Shown: one piece after another, positions 9,334 through 18,192 of the stretch
How positions within the stretch are numbered: the first letter of the stretch is position 1
Layout of the letters: the number at the start of each line of letters is the position of its first letter
Assembly (NCBI GenBank): GCA_036500145.1
Contig: DASYCO010000047.1
Span: 49,643 to 113,642 of the forward strand
Length of the DNA: 64,000 bases
Source of the DNA: CAMAVH01 sp036500145
GTDB taxonomy: Bacteria; Pseudomonadota; Alphaproteobacteria; SMXQ01
Direction of reading: 5' to 3'
The notes under the pieces: model-generated
Database searches by the model: none
What the model was told of the DNA's origin: nothing
What the model saw: the letters and a program-made list of their open reading frames with translations, nothing else
Made by a program: the position numbers and the translations under genes

Positions 9334-9525
9334 GGCGCCCTGTTTTCGTCGTTCAGCCGCGGATTCGCGCCGAACCGCCTCCCATGCGGTCAGGACGGAC
9401 CCGATGGACGATCACGTCGAACTCGCAAAAGCTTATACGATTGCACAAGGCCCTGCTTAACAAGATGTAAACAACCCGAAAATTTGTTATATTTTCCCTC
9501 CAGTTGCGCTTGGGGAGCCTCGATC

Positions 9526-9912
9526 ATGGAACGACCGGAAACCGCCATTCTCGACCGCGCCAGCCGAAATCAGCCCGTTCTGCGACGTATCGCAGGGGTT
9601 GCGCTGATGCTGCCAATGCTCGCCATGGGGGCATGGGCCCCTGCCCTGGCGCAGAGCTATGGCGGCGCCTTCACCGACCCCACCCTCGATTCCCAGCCGT
9701 CGAGCTCGCTGCTCCCAGCCGGCAGCCTTCGCCTCGACGGCTCTCCCACCGACATGTCGCACGGCTTCACGCAGGGCGGCGCCCCTGCGGACGGGTTGGG
9801 CGACTTCGGCTTGCAGATATATGGCTCGGGTGTTCCGGCAGACCCAGCGCCGACCGACGATGGCTCGTCGCCAGCGCCGATGACGGACAGCGTGACTCAA
9901 CCCGCACGCTGA
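9526..9912 (+). CDS. Small secreted protein, hypothetical
   Basis: The 128-residue product has an N-terminal charged stretch and a hydrophobic core (about residues 24-42) ending PALAQS, which is a plausible signal peptidase I site. The mature part is low in Lys and rich in Pro, Ser, Asp and Gly, as in unstructured periplasmic proteins. The ATG at 9526 has GGGGAG eight bases ahead. Upstream (9470-9500) is an AT-rich run that could hold the promoter, and a strong terminator follows the stop codon. It is therefore a single-gene unit. The family is not recognised. Confidence 0.6.
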   Translation: MERPETAILDRASRNQPVLRRIAGVALMLPMLAMGAWAPALAQSYGGAFTDPTLDSQPSSSLLPAGSLRLDGSPTDMSHGFTQGGAPADGLGDFGLQIYGSGVPADPAPTDDGSSPAPMTDSVTQPAR

Positions 9913-9934
9913 CGCTCACCGCAGACGGATAAAG

Positions 9935-9967
9935 AACGGACGGGAATTTTCCCGTCCGTTTTTCTTT
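9935..9967 (+). terminator. Rho-independent terminator
   Basis: AACGGACGGG (9935-9944) pairs with CCCGTCCGTT (9951-9960) around AATTTT, followed by TTTCTTT. It lies 23 bp after the stop of the small secreted protein. Confidence 0.88.
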
Positions 9968-10144
9968 GGGCCAGAGGCGGCGCGCGGCACGAGCGGTCGC
10001 TGCAAGTCTTGCCGAGCTAAGGCAATGCATCGGCGGCGACGTCGAGTCGACGCAGCGTCATCCGAGATTTGCATTTCATGATTCGCACTTGGCGTAGGCA
10101 CGGTTTTTGCCGATTGACAGTGCCTAACCCGCGTGTATTATTTT

Positions 10145-10158
10145 TTATGAAAACATAA
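10145..10158. promoter_or_regulatory. 14-bp palindrome upstream of the TonB receptor
   Basis: TTATG (10145-10149) and CATAA (10154-10158) flank AAAA in an AT-rich run 68 bp before the receptor start. A wider inverted pair, GTATTAT (10135-10141) and ATAATAC (10155-10161), overlaps it. It does not match the Zur-like box at 12410, so the regulator is open. The rest of 9968-10225 holds nothing else recognisable. Confidence 0.35.
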
Positions 10159-10225
10159 TACCGATGCGTTCGGGAGGAAGGGGCACCTTTCGCCGTCGCG
10201 ATTTCGCTTTAGGGGATTTTCAAGA

Positions 10226-12325
10226 ATGCAGGAGAACCACCGGCATGGTCGCCATGCCGCCGCCCTCATTTTGTCCGGCGCCATCACGGCTTTCGCGCTT
10301 TCAGCATCCGGACGCGCCGAAGCCCAGGCCGCGCCCGACGCTCCTCCCGAAGTCCGCCTGCCGCAGGTCGACGTCGACGCTCCTCTGCCGCCGGAAGACC
10401 TGCCGACCGACGCCGCCAGCGAGCGGACCGTGTCGGGCGAGAGCATGCGCGAGCGGCCGGCCATGCGGCCCGGCGAGTATCTGGAGATCACGCCCGGCCT
10501 GATCGTCAGCCAGCACAGCGGCGAAGGAAAGGCCAACCAATATTACTTGCGCGGCTTCAACCTCGACCACGGCACCGACCTGGCGATCACCATCGACGGC
10601 ATGCCCGCGAACATGCCGACCCACGGCCACGGCCAGGGCTACGCCGACATCGGCTTCCTGATCCCGCAGCTCGTCGACACGCTCAGCTACGCCAAGGGCC
10701 CCTACTACGCCGATGAAGGCGACTTCGCCTCGGCCGGCGCCATCCATCTCGACTATGTCGACAAGCTGGAGAAGAACATCGTCGCTGGCACGGTCGGCAG
10801 CAACGGCTACTACGACGGCCTCGCCGCAGGCTCGATCGCGCTGGGTCAGGGCTACCTGACCGGCGCCGGCGAATACACCTCCTACGACGGCCCCTGGGAG
10901 AACCCGGACGACCTGGCGCGCTACAATGGCATGCTGCGCTACGCCCAGGGCACGCGGCGCAACGGCTTTTCCGTAACCGGCATGGCCAACAAGACGGACT
11001 GGAACTCCACGGACCAGATTCCTAAGCGCGCGGTGGATTCCGGCGCGCTCGACCGCTACGGCGCCATCGACCCGACCGACGGCGGCAAGAGCTCGCGCTA
11101 CAGCCTGTCAGGACGCTGGTCGCAGAGCGAGAAAGGCACGTCGGACAAGATCGAAGCCTACGCCATCCGCCAGAACCTGACGCTCTTCAACGACTTCACC
11201 TACTTCATGGACGATCCCGTCAACGGCGACCAGTTCAAGCAGTCGGACCACCGCAACATCTACGGCATCAACGCGAGCCACACGATGCCCGGCGAGATCG
11301 CCGGTCTGCGCCTTGAAAACACGGTCGGCCTCCAAACGCGCTACGACGACATCAGCGTCGGCCTGTTCAAGACGGCGCAGCGGAACGTGCTCTCGACCGT
11401 GCGCGACGACGACGTGAACGAGGCCAATGCCGGTCTCTACGCCCAGACCAAGGTGTTCTGGACCGATTGGCTGCGCACCAGCTTCGGCCTGCGTGGCGAC
11501 TATTTCCTCGCCGACGTGAACAGCGACAACCCGCTGAATTCCGGCAACTCCGACGACATGGCCCTGAGCCCGAAGTTCGGCATGGTTCTCGGCCCCTTCG
11601 CCAAGACCGAATATTTCTTCAACGCTGGCCAGGGCTACCACAGCAACGACGTGCGCGGCACGACCATCCAGGTCGATCCGGCCGATGGCGTCACGCCGGC
11701 CTCCCAGGTGCCGCTGCTGGTGAAGTCCCAGGGCGCCGAGATCGGCGTGCGCACCACGGCCATCGACGGCCTCGACTCGTCGCTGTCCCTGTTCATGCTC
11801 GACTTCGATTCGGAGATCCTGTTCGTCGGCGACGCCGGCACCACGGAGCCGAGCCGCCCGAGCCGCCGCGTCGGCGTCGAATGGAACAACAACTACCGCC
11901 TGAACCCCAAGATCGCCTTCGACCTGGACGTCGCCTACACCAAGGCGCGCTTCACCGACGACGACCCGGCCGGCGACTACATCCCGGGCGCTCCGGCCTG
12001 GGTCTATTCGGCGGGCATCGAATATGGCGACCTGCTCGGCTGGTTCGCCGAGGGCCGCTACCGCTTCTTCGGCGAACGTCCGCTGATCGAGGACAACAGC
12101 GTGAAGTCGTTCTCCACCGGCCTGCTGTCCGCCCGCATCGGCTATCGCTTCGACGACGGCACGACCATCTCGCTCGACGGGTTCAACCTGCTAGACGTGA
12201 AGCGTAGCCAGATCGACTACTACTACGCCTCGCAATTGCAGGGCGAAGCGAGCGCGGTGGACGACATCCACTTCCATCCGGTCGAACCCATCGGCTTTCG
12301 GATCATGGTCAGCAAGCAGTTCTGA
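10226..12325 (+). CDS. TonB-dependent outer-membrane receptor, probable zinc uptake
   Basis: The 699-residue protein has a signal peptide ending near residue 34 (GRAEAQA). A plug domain follows with LRGFNLDHGTDL, a THGHGQGYAD loop containing two histidines, and YAKGPYYADEGDF. A 22-strand-type barrel follows, rich in aromatic residues, and the protein ends GFRIMVSKQF with a C-terminal Phe as expected for a barrel protein. Receptors of this type import metal chelates or free metals using TonB energy. A zinc role is inferred from the next gene, a ZnuA-like protein behind a Zur-like box. A terminator between the two genes means they are separate units. No tonB/exbBD genes are in the window. Confidence 0.85.
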   Translation: MQENHRHGRHAAALILSGAITAFALSASGRAEAQAAPDAPPEVRLPQVDVDAPLPPEDLPTDAASERTVSGESMRERPAMRPGEYLEITPGLIVSQHSGEGKANQYYLRGFNLDHGTDLAITIDGMPANMPTHGHGQGYADIGFLIPQLVDTLSYAKGPYYADEGDFASAGAIHLDYVDKLEKNIVAGTVGSNGYYDGLAAGSIALGQGYLTGAGEYTSYDGPWENPDDLARYNGMLRYAQGTRRNGFSVTGMANKTDWNSTDQIPKRAVDSGALDRYGAIDPTDGGKSSRYSLSGRWSQSEKGTSDKIEAYAIRQNLTLFNDFTYFMDDPVNGDQFKQSDHRNIYGINASHTMPGEIAGLRLENTVGLQTRYDDISVGLFKTAQRNVLSTVRDDDVNEANAGLYAQTKVFWTDWLRTSFGLRGDYFLADVNSDNPLNSGNSDDMALSPKFGMVLGPFAKTEYFFNAGQGYHSNDVRGTTIQVDPADGVTPASQVPLLVKSQGAEIGVRTTAIDGLDSSLSLFMLDFDSEILFVGDAGTTEPSRPSRRVGVEWNNNYRLNPKIAFDLDVAYTKARFTDDDPAGDYIPGAPAWVYSAGIEYGDLLGWFAEGRYRFFGERPLIEDNSVKSFSTGLLSARIGYRFDDGTTISLDGFNLLDVKRSQIDYYYASQLQGEASAVDDIHFHPVEPIGFRIMVSKQF

Positions 12326-12353
12326 CCCGAGCCGAAGCGCCTTCGACATCGAC

Positions 12354-12387
12354 GCGGCCCCGGTTCGATTCGGGGCCGCTTTTTTTG
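12354..12387 (+). terminator. Rho-independent terminator after the TonB receptor
   Basis: GCGGCCCCG (12354-12362) pairs with CGGGGCCGC (12371-12379) around an eight-base loop, followed by eight T residues (12380-12387). This is a textbook terminator 28 bp after the receptor stop codon. Confidence 0.93.
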
Positions 12388-12409
12388 TGCGCCCCCATCG
12401 ACAATGAAT

Positions 12410-12426
12410 ATGTTATTATATAACAT
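12410..12426. promoter_or_regulatory. Zur-like box, perfect 17-bp palindrome
   Basis: ATGTTAT (12410-12416), spacer TAT, ATAACAT (12420-12426). The inverted repeat is perfect and matches the GTTATNNTATAAC-type operators known for alphaproteobacterial Zur. It lies 62 bp upstream of the ZnuA-like start and 23 bp downstream of the preceding terminator, which is a promoter position. Zinc-replete Zur would be expected to repress the downstream gene. Confidence 0.82.
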
Positions 12427-12487
12427 TACGGACAGCGATCATTCCGGGGCATTCCTTCGCCTCCCGTCCCATATCCGCAGGTTTCCG

Positions 12488-13408
12488 ATGATTAGACCGC
12501 TTGCCGTCGCCATGCTGGCCGTTCTCCTCCAGGCCACGGTCGCCACCGCCGCCGCGCCGCCCAGGGTTCTGGCCACCATCAAGCCGCTGCATTCCCTCGC
12601 CGCTGGCGTCATGGCGGGCGTCGGGCAACCGCAGCTGCTGATGCGGGCCACCCTCTCCGCCCACACCTATGCCCTGAAGCCATCGGACGCCCAGGCGATC
12701 CAGCGCGCCGACGTGATCTTCTGGATCGGGCCCGGCTACGAATCCTTCATGGCCAAGGCCATGGACAACCTGCCGAAGAACGCCCGCGTCCTGCGGATGA
12801 GCGCCATTCCCGGCGTCACCCTCCTGCCGACGCGCGAAGGCGGCGTCTGGGAGGCGGACGACGACGAGCCTGACCATCCCGATGCCGAACAGGACATGCA
12901 TCTCTGGCTCGACCCCGCCAACGCCAAGGCCATCGCCGCAGCCATGGCGGACGCCCTCGGCCAGGCCGACCCGGCCGACGCCGCCCGCTACGCGGCCAAC
13001 GCCAAGGCCGTCGCGGCGCAGATCGACGCGATGGATGCCGCCCTGGCGGCCGAACTGGCCCCCGTCAAGGGCAAGCCCTTCATCGTCTTCCATGACGGCT
13101 ATCAGTATTACGAAAAGCGCTACGGCCTGACCGCCGTCGGCTCGATCACGGTGACGCCCGACCGCCTGCCCGGCCCGCGCCGCCTCTCGGCGTTGCGCAA
13201 GAAGGTTGTCCAGCAGGGCGCATCCTGCGTGTTCAGCGAGCCGCAGTTCACCTCCAGCCTCGTCGCCACCGTGACCGAGGGCACGAAGGCGCGCGGCGGC
13301 GTGCTCGACCCGCTCGGCGCGGACGCGCCCGACGGCCCGGACGGCTATGTCGGCCTGATGCGTAACCTCGCCGACAGCCTCAAGAGCTGCCTGCTCGCGG
13401 CGCGCTAA
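12488..13408 (+). CDS. znuA: ZnuA-like zinc-binding periplasmic protein
   Basis: The 306-residue secreted protein has a signal peptide to about residue 22 (VATAAA). It then shows the cluster A-I binding-protein pattern: a ligand His at 59 in SAHTYALKPSD, His138 in DMHLWLDP and His202 in FHDGYQYYE. These are the three histidines that bind zinc in ZnuA. The usual His-rich loop is reduced to an acidic segment (residues 122-134) with one His. The ATG at 12488 is chosen because the longer in-frame start at 12404 would lie upstream of and over the Zur-like box. No znuB/znuC genes adjoin it, so the membrane part is elsewhere or the protein acts as a periplasmic zinc carrier. Confidence 0.85.
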   Translation: MIRPLAVAMLAVLLQATVATAAAPPRVLATIKPLHSLAAGVMAGVGQPQLLMRATLSAHTYALKPSDAQAIQRADVIFWIGPGYESFMAKAMDNLPKNARVLRMSAIPGVTLLPTREGGVWEADDDEPDHPDAEQDMHLWLDPANAKAIAAAMADALGQADPADAARYAANAKAVAAQIDAMDAALAAELAPVKGKPFIVFHDGYQYYEKRYGLTAVGSITVTPDRLPGPRRLSALRKKVVQQGASCVFSEPQFTSSLVATVTEGTKARGGVLDPLGADAPDGPDGYVGLMRNLADSLKSCLLAAR

Positions 13409-13431
13409 ATCAGGCCCTCTGGGCAAAGAAA

Positions 13432-13462
13432 AACGCCGGCGAAAACTTCGCCGGCGTTTTTT
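13432..13462. terminator. Bidirectional terminator
   Basis: AACGCCGGCGAA (13432-13443) pairs with TTCGCCGGCGTT (13447-13458), with an A run before and a T run after. It serves the convergent znuA and RND permease genes. Confidence 0.92.
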
Positions 13463-13479
13463 GTTTCGGAAATGCCGCC

Positions 13480-16400
13480 CTATTCGGCTGCGCTTGCCGG
13501 CAGGCCCGCCTCGCGGCGTTCGAGCGCCAAGATCGCGTCGGCGACATGGGTGACGGGCTTGGTGCGCTTCGCCAGCAGCAGGTAGAACACCGGCACGACG
13601 AGCAAGGTCAGCATGGTCGAGAAGGTCACGCCGGTGGCGACGACGACGCCGACCGCCTGGCGCGCTTCCGAGCCGGCGCCCGTGGCAACCGCCAGCGGCA
13701 AGGCGCCGAACACCGTCGCGATGCTGGTCATCAGGATCGGGCGCAGGCGCGCGACCGAAGCTTCGGTTACGGCGTCGTGCAGGTTGTGCCCGGCGGCGCG
13801 CAGCTGGTTGGCGAATTCGACGATCAGAATGCCGTTCTTCGCCACCAGGCCGATGAGCGTGATGATGCCGATCTGGCTGTAGACGTTGAGCGTCACCCCG
13901 GTGAAGAACATGCCGGCCAAGGCCCCCGTCACCGCCAAGGGCACGGACAGCATGATGATGAACGGGTTGACGAAGCTCTCGAATTGCGCGGCGAGCACCA
14001 GGAACACGATGACCAGCGCCATGGCGAAGGTCCAGTAGAGCGAGTTGCTCGTTTCCTTGAATTCGCGCGATTCGCCCTTGTAGCTCAGGCGTGCGTGCGG
14101 CGGCAGGACCTGGGCGGCGATATTCTCCAGGTAGCTGATGCCCTCGCCCAGCGAATAGCCCGGCGCCAGCGAGGCCTTGATGGTGATCGAGCGCATGCGG
14201 TCCAGGCGGTTGAGAGTGCCGGGGCCGGCGATGTCGCTGACCTTCACCAGGTTCGCCAGCGGCACGAGGCTGTTGGTGCGCGAGGAGCGGATGAAGACGT
14301 TGGACAGGTCCTGCGGCGAAGCGCGGTCCTGCGCCGCCGCCTGCATGATCACGTCGTACTGCTCGCCGCGATCGGTGTAGGTCGTCACCACCTTGGAGCC
14401 GAGCAGCGTCTGCAGCGTCTCGCCGATGTCCCGCACGGAGATGCCGAGGTCGAGCGCGCGGTTGCGGTTGATGTCGATGCGCAGCTGCGGCTTGGTCTCG
14501 TCATAGTCCGAGGTCAGGTTCACCAGGCCGGTGTTGCCGCCGGCACGCTCGAGGATGATGTCGCGCCAGCCGGCGACTTCCTCGTAGGTGTTGCCGCTGA
14601 TGACCATCTGCAGCGGCGAGTTCGAGCTGCGCCGGCCGAGGCCCGGCGGATTGATCGCCACGGCGCGCAGCCACGGGTTGTCGCGCAGCTTCGGCGTCAG
14701 GTCGCGGATGATCTGCTGGGCGCGGCGGTCGCGGTCGCCCCACATCTTCAGCAGCACCGAGACGCGGCCTTCGTTGACCGAGCCGCCGCTGCTGGTGGAG
14801 TTCGAGCCGGTGACGGTGAAGACGCGCTCCGCGTAACCCGAGTCGAGCAGGCCGAAGACCTCCTTCTCGACCTCGGCGATGTGCTTCTCCATGTACTCGA
14901 CGCTGGCGCCCTGCGGGCCCTCGATCTGCACGGTGAAGGTGCCGCGGTCTTCCGAGGGGCCGTATTCCTTCTGGATCATCTGGAACAGGCCGAAGGCGCA
15001 GACCGACATGATGACGGCGACCAGCACCACGGTGAACGGGTTGGCCAGCGCCCAGCGCAGGATGCGGCCGTAGATGCGGTTCATGCCCTGGAAGACCGGC
15101 TCCGTCACGCGGTAGAGGAACTTCTCCTCCTCCTCATGTGGCGACTTCAGCATCTTCGAGCAGAGCATCGGCGTCAGCGTCAGGGCGACCAGGCCGGAGA
15201 ACAGCACGGCGACCGCGACCGAGATGGCGAATTCGGTGAACAGGCGGCCGATGTTGCCTTCCAGGAAGGAGATCGGCACGAAGACCGCGACCAGCACGAG
15301 CGTCGTGGCGATGACGGCGAAGCCGATCTGCCTGGCGCCGCGCAAGGAGGCGAGCAAGGGCGGCTCGCCCATTTCCATGCGCCTGTGGATGTTCTCCAGC
15401 ACGACGATGGCGTCGTCGACCACCAGGCCGATGGCAAGCACGAGCGCCAGCAGCGTCAGCACGTTGATCGAGAAGCCCATGGCCGCCAGCACGGTGAAGG
15501 ACGCGATGATCGACACCGGAATGGCGATGCTGGGAATCAGGGTGGCGCGCAGGTTGCGCAGGAAGACGAACACGACGCCGACGACGAGAAGCAGGGCGAT
15601 GACGAGCGTGCGGTACACCTCGTGGATCGATTCGCTGATGAAGGTCGATTCGTCATAGTTGACCTCGGCCGTCATGCCTTCCGGCATGGTCGAGGCAAGG
15701 CGCTTCATCTCGCGCTTGGCGCCTTCGGCCACTTCCAGCGTGTTGGACTTCGACTGGCGCAGGATGCCGATGCCGATCGCCGCCTTGCCGTTGGCGCGCA
15801 CGCTGGAACGCAGGTTCGACGGCGCGCGCTCCACGTTGGCGACCTCGCCCAGGCGCACGGGGTATCCGGCCTTGTTGCCGACGACCATCTGGCTGAACTG
15901 CTCCGGCGTCTTCAGGCCGGATTCCGTGCGCACGGTCAGCTCGCGGTCGCGGGATTCGACGCGGCCGGACGGCAGCTCGACGTTCTCGCGGTTGAGCGCG
16001 TCCTCCACGTCGGCGACCGTGAGGCCGCGCGCGGCGAGCGCGTTCTTGTCGAGCCAGATGCGCATGGAATACTGCCGCGCGCCCTGGGTGCGGACTTCGG
16101 AGACGCCGGTGACGGTCGCCAGGCGGTCGTTCAGCACGCGGTTGGCGTAGTCCGTCAGCTCGAGCGGCGTGTGGCGGTCGCTCATCAGCGCGAACCAGAG
16201 GATCGGGCTGTTGTCGGAATCCGCCTTGGTGATGATCGGCGCGTCGACTTCGTCGGGCAGCCGACGCAGCACCTGGCCGACCTTGTCGCGCACGTCGCCC
16301 GACGCGCCTTCGATCTCGCGCGTGAGCTTGAATTCGATGGTGACGCGCGAGCGCTCTTCCTCGCTGGTCGAGGTGATGGCCTTGATTCCCTCGATGCCGG

Positions 16401-16614
16401 CGACGGCGTTCTCGATGATCTGCGTGACCTGGGTCTCGATGACCTCGGCGGACGCGCCGCGATAGGTCGTCTGCACGCTCACGACGGGCGGGTCGATGTC
16501 GGGATATTCGCGGACCGCCAGGCGGCCGAAGGCGATGACGCCGAAAATCACCAGCACCATGCTGATGACGGTGGCGAACACCGGGCGCTTGATGGAAATG
16601 TCGGACAGCATCAT
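13480..16614 (-). CDS. RND multidrug efflux permease, AcrB/MexB family
   Basis: The 1044-residue protein is of normal HAE-1 length. It begins ISIKRPVFATVISMVLVIFG (TM1) and has 12 predicted membrane helices in two halves with two large periplasmic loops. The proton-relay aspartates are D400-D401 in LVVDDAIVVLENIH, and the second-half lysine is in GLVAKNGILIVEF. It exports hydrophobic compounds from the periplasm and inner membrane, driven by protons, through an adaptor and an outer-membrane channel. It lies 29 bp downstream of its adaptor gene in one operon, with a GGGGGAG ribosome binding site in the gap. No outer-membrane factor gene is adjacent, so the pair must use an unlinked TolC-like channel. 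Confidence 0.93.
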   Translation of the reverse strand: MMLSDISIKRPVFATVISMVLVIFGVIAFGRLAVREYPDIDPPVVSVQTTYRGASAEVIETQVTQIIENAVAGIEGIKAITSTSEEERSRVTIEFKLTREIEGASGDVRDKVGQVLRRLPDEVDAPIITKADSDNSPILWFALMSDRHTPLELTDYANRVLNDRLATVTGVSEVRTQGARQYSMRIWLDKNALAARGLTVADVEDALNRENVELPSGRVESRDRELTVRTESGLKTPEQFSQMVVGNKAGYPVRLGEVANVERAPSNLRSSVRANGKAAIGIGILRQSKSNTLEVAEGAKREMKRLASTMPEGMTAEVNYDESTFISESIHEVYRTLVIALLLVVGVVFVFLRNLRATLIPSIAIPVSIIASFTVLAAMGFSINVLTLLALVLAIGLVVDDAIVVLENIHRRMEMGEPPLLASLRGARQIGFAVIATTLVLVAVFVPISFLEGNIGRLFTEFAISVAVAVLFSGLVALTLTPMLCSKMLKSPHEEEEKFLYRVTEPVFQGMNRIYGRILRWALANPFTVVLVAVIMSVCAFGLFQMIQKEYGPSEDRGTFTVQIEGPQGASVEYMEKHIAEVEKEVFGLLDSGYAERVFTVTGSNSTSSGGSVNEGRVSVLLKMWGDRDRRAQQIIRDLTPKLRDNPWLRAVAINPPGLGRRSSNSPLQMVISGNTYEEVAGWRDIILERAGGNTGLVNLTSDYDETKPQLRIDINRNRALDLGISVRDIGETLQTLLGSKVVTTYTDRGEQYDVIMQAAAQDRASPQDLSNVFIRSSRTNSLVPLANLVKVSDIAGPGTLNRLDRMRSITIKASLAPGYSLGEGISYLENIAAQVLPPHARLSYKGESREFKETSNSLYWTFAMALVIVFLVLAAQFESFVNPFIIMLSVPLAVTGALAGMFFTGVTLNVYSQIGIITLIGLVAKNGILIVEFANQLRAAGHNLHDAVTEASVARLRPILMTSIATVFGALPLAVATGAGSEARQAVGVVVATGVTFSTMLTLLVVPVFYLLLAKRTKPVTHVADAILALERREAGLPASAAE

Positions 16615-16643
16615 GGCGCGTTACTCCCCCGTCGTGCCATGGC

Positions 16644-17729
16644 CTAGTTCTTTTCCGCGGTCTGCTGGCTGGCCTTCACGCGCGTGCCGTTGCGCACCTT
16701 CTGCACGCCGCCGATCACGACGTCGTCGGCTTCGGTCAGGCCGGACAGGATCTCGGCGTTGCCGCGGATGCGGGAGCCGAGCTTGACGGACGTCTTGACG
16801 GCGCGGCCGTCGACGATCTTGTAGACGTACTGCTCGCTGCCTTCGGGCACGAGCGCCGATTCCGCGATGGTCATCGCGTTCGGACGCTCCGCCATCGGCA
16901 GCTCGACCGTCATCAGCATGCCGGGCTTGAGGCGCGCGCCCGGATTGGGCACCTCGGCGCGCACCTGGATGGAGCGCGTGGCGGCGTCGATGCGCGAATC
17001 GATGGTCTTGACGACGCCCTTGAAGCGTTCGCCGGGGAACACGTCATTGTGGGTCGTCACGGTGCGGCCGACGCCGATCTTCGACAGCATGGTTTCCGGC
17101 ACTGTGAAGTCGAGCTTGATGACGCTCAGGTCGTCGAGCGTGGTCACCGTGGTGTTCTGGCTGATCAGGCTGCCGACGCTGACGCGGCGCAGGCCAAGGC
17201 GGCCGTCGAACGGCGCCACGATCTTGAGGTCGGCGAGCCGCGCGCGCGCGGCCTCGACCTTGGAGGCCGAGCCCTGGGCGCCGGCGAGCAGCTCGTCGAC
17301 GCGCGCCTGCGGCACGTTCTGGGACTTGATGAGCTGCTGCGCGCGTTCGAGCAGGAGCTTCGCGTTGCGCAGCTCCGCCTCGCTCTGCGCCAGGGTGGCG
17401 CGCTCCTCGCGGTCGTCGAGCTCGACGAGGACGTCGCCCTTCTTGGCCATCTGGCCTTCGTCGAAGTTCACCGACTTGACGTTGCCCGTCACCTTCGCGG
17501 TCAGCGTCACCGCTTCGTTGGCGAAGGCCGTGCCCAAGGCCTCATAGGTCTCGACGACGGGGCCGATGGTCACCTTGTCCGTCACCACCTGAACGGCGTG
17601 GTCGCCGCCCTCCGGCGCAGACGCCGTGGCCGGCGATACCTGAGACACCGCGACGATGCTCTTGTAATACCAGGCCGTGCCCGCGCCCGCCGCGAACAGC
17701 AAGACGGCGATGACGATACGATTCAACAT
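16644..17729 (-). CDS. RND efflux periplasmic adaptor (membrane fusion protein)
   Basis: The 361-residue protein has an N-terminal membrane anchor (residues about 4-20) rather than a lipobox. A lipoyl-like half (ANEAVTLTAKVTGNV, FDEGQMAKKGDVL), an alpha-helical hairpin (residues about 115-175), the second lipoyl half (IVAPFDGRLGLRRVSVG) and a beta-barrel/membrane-proximal domain follow. It links the inner-membrane pump to an outer-membrane channel. It is the first gene of the operon with the permease. The ATG at 17729 is preceded by AGAGGGA. The 380 bp upstream contain two inverted repeats that could bind a local repressor, although no regulator gene lies alongside. Confidence 0.9.
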   Translation of the reverse strand: MLNRIVIAVLLFAAGAGTAWYYKSIVAVSQVSPATASAPEGGDHAVQVVTDKVTIGPVVETYEALGTAFANEAVTLTAKVTGNVKSVNFDEGQMAKKGDVLVELDDREERATLAQSEAELRNAKLLLERAQQLIKSQNVPQARVDELLAGAQGSASKVEAARARLADLKIVAPFDGRLGLRRVSVGSLISQNTTVTTLDDLSVIKLDFTVPETMLSKIGVGRTVTTHNDVFPGERFKGVVKTIDSRIDAATRSIQVRAEVPNPGARLKPGMLMTVELPMAERPNAMTIAESALVPEGSEQYVYKIVDGRAVKTSVKLGSRIRGNAEILSGLTEADDVVIGGVQKVRNGTRVKASQQTAEKN

Positions 17730-18109
17730 TAGGTCCCTCTCTCGGGCAGACCACCGGCCTGCGCTCGGTTCTCGTTCCTTACCCCCGGCGAGCGTCCGAA
17801 CCTCGATAGCTTCAGCTGGGCTTTCGAATTGCGCCGAGCGTCCGCTTGCTACCGAAACATCATGACAATCGTCGTACCGATAAACGCGTCGCGATAAAAT
17901 CTAACGTTTCAGATGGTGAACCGTAATTCACCGCCCCCAGTCTTTTGCCATCCCTTTAATGCAGGGACTGTGCCGCAGGCTCAAATGAAACATCAATCAG
18001 AGCCGCGTAATTTTATTACCTGATTTTAGCAAGTTTTCCGATCATTCACCACTACTTGCCGATAATTGAGCGAATAGGTCAGCCGTCCTACGGCGGGGGC
18101 CGGATATGG
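17730..18109. other. Upstream region of the RND operon
   Basis: No gene is seen. The stretch is less GC-rich than its neighbours. It contains a 6-6-6 inverted repeat at 17915-17932 and a 13-bp palindrome GTAAT-TTT-ATTAC at 18007-18019. It probably holds the promoter for the efflux pair. Confidence 0.5.
17915..17932. promoter_or_regulatory. Inverted repeat, candidate efflux operator
   Basis: GGTGAA (17915-17920) and TTCACC (17927-17932) are perfect inverted arms around CCGTAA, 186 bp upstream of the adaptor start codon. The form suits a dimeric TetR- or MarR-type repressor. The regulator is not identified. Confidence 0.3.
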
Positions 18110-18143
18110 AAGCAGCGGACCTCCCGAAAGAAGCCCGCTGCTT
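18110..18143 (-). terminator. Stem-loop after the iorAB operon
   Basis: AAGCAGCGG (18110-18118) pairs with CCGCTGCTT (18135-18143) around a 16-base loop, about 50 bp beyond the stop of the large subunit. There is no strong T run, so it may be a terminator or a 3' stabilising hairpin. Confidence 0.45.
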
Positions 18144-18192
18144 GGTCATTTATGCCTTCAAACGGCCGCGTGAGGCCGCCTTCCGCCCAGGT

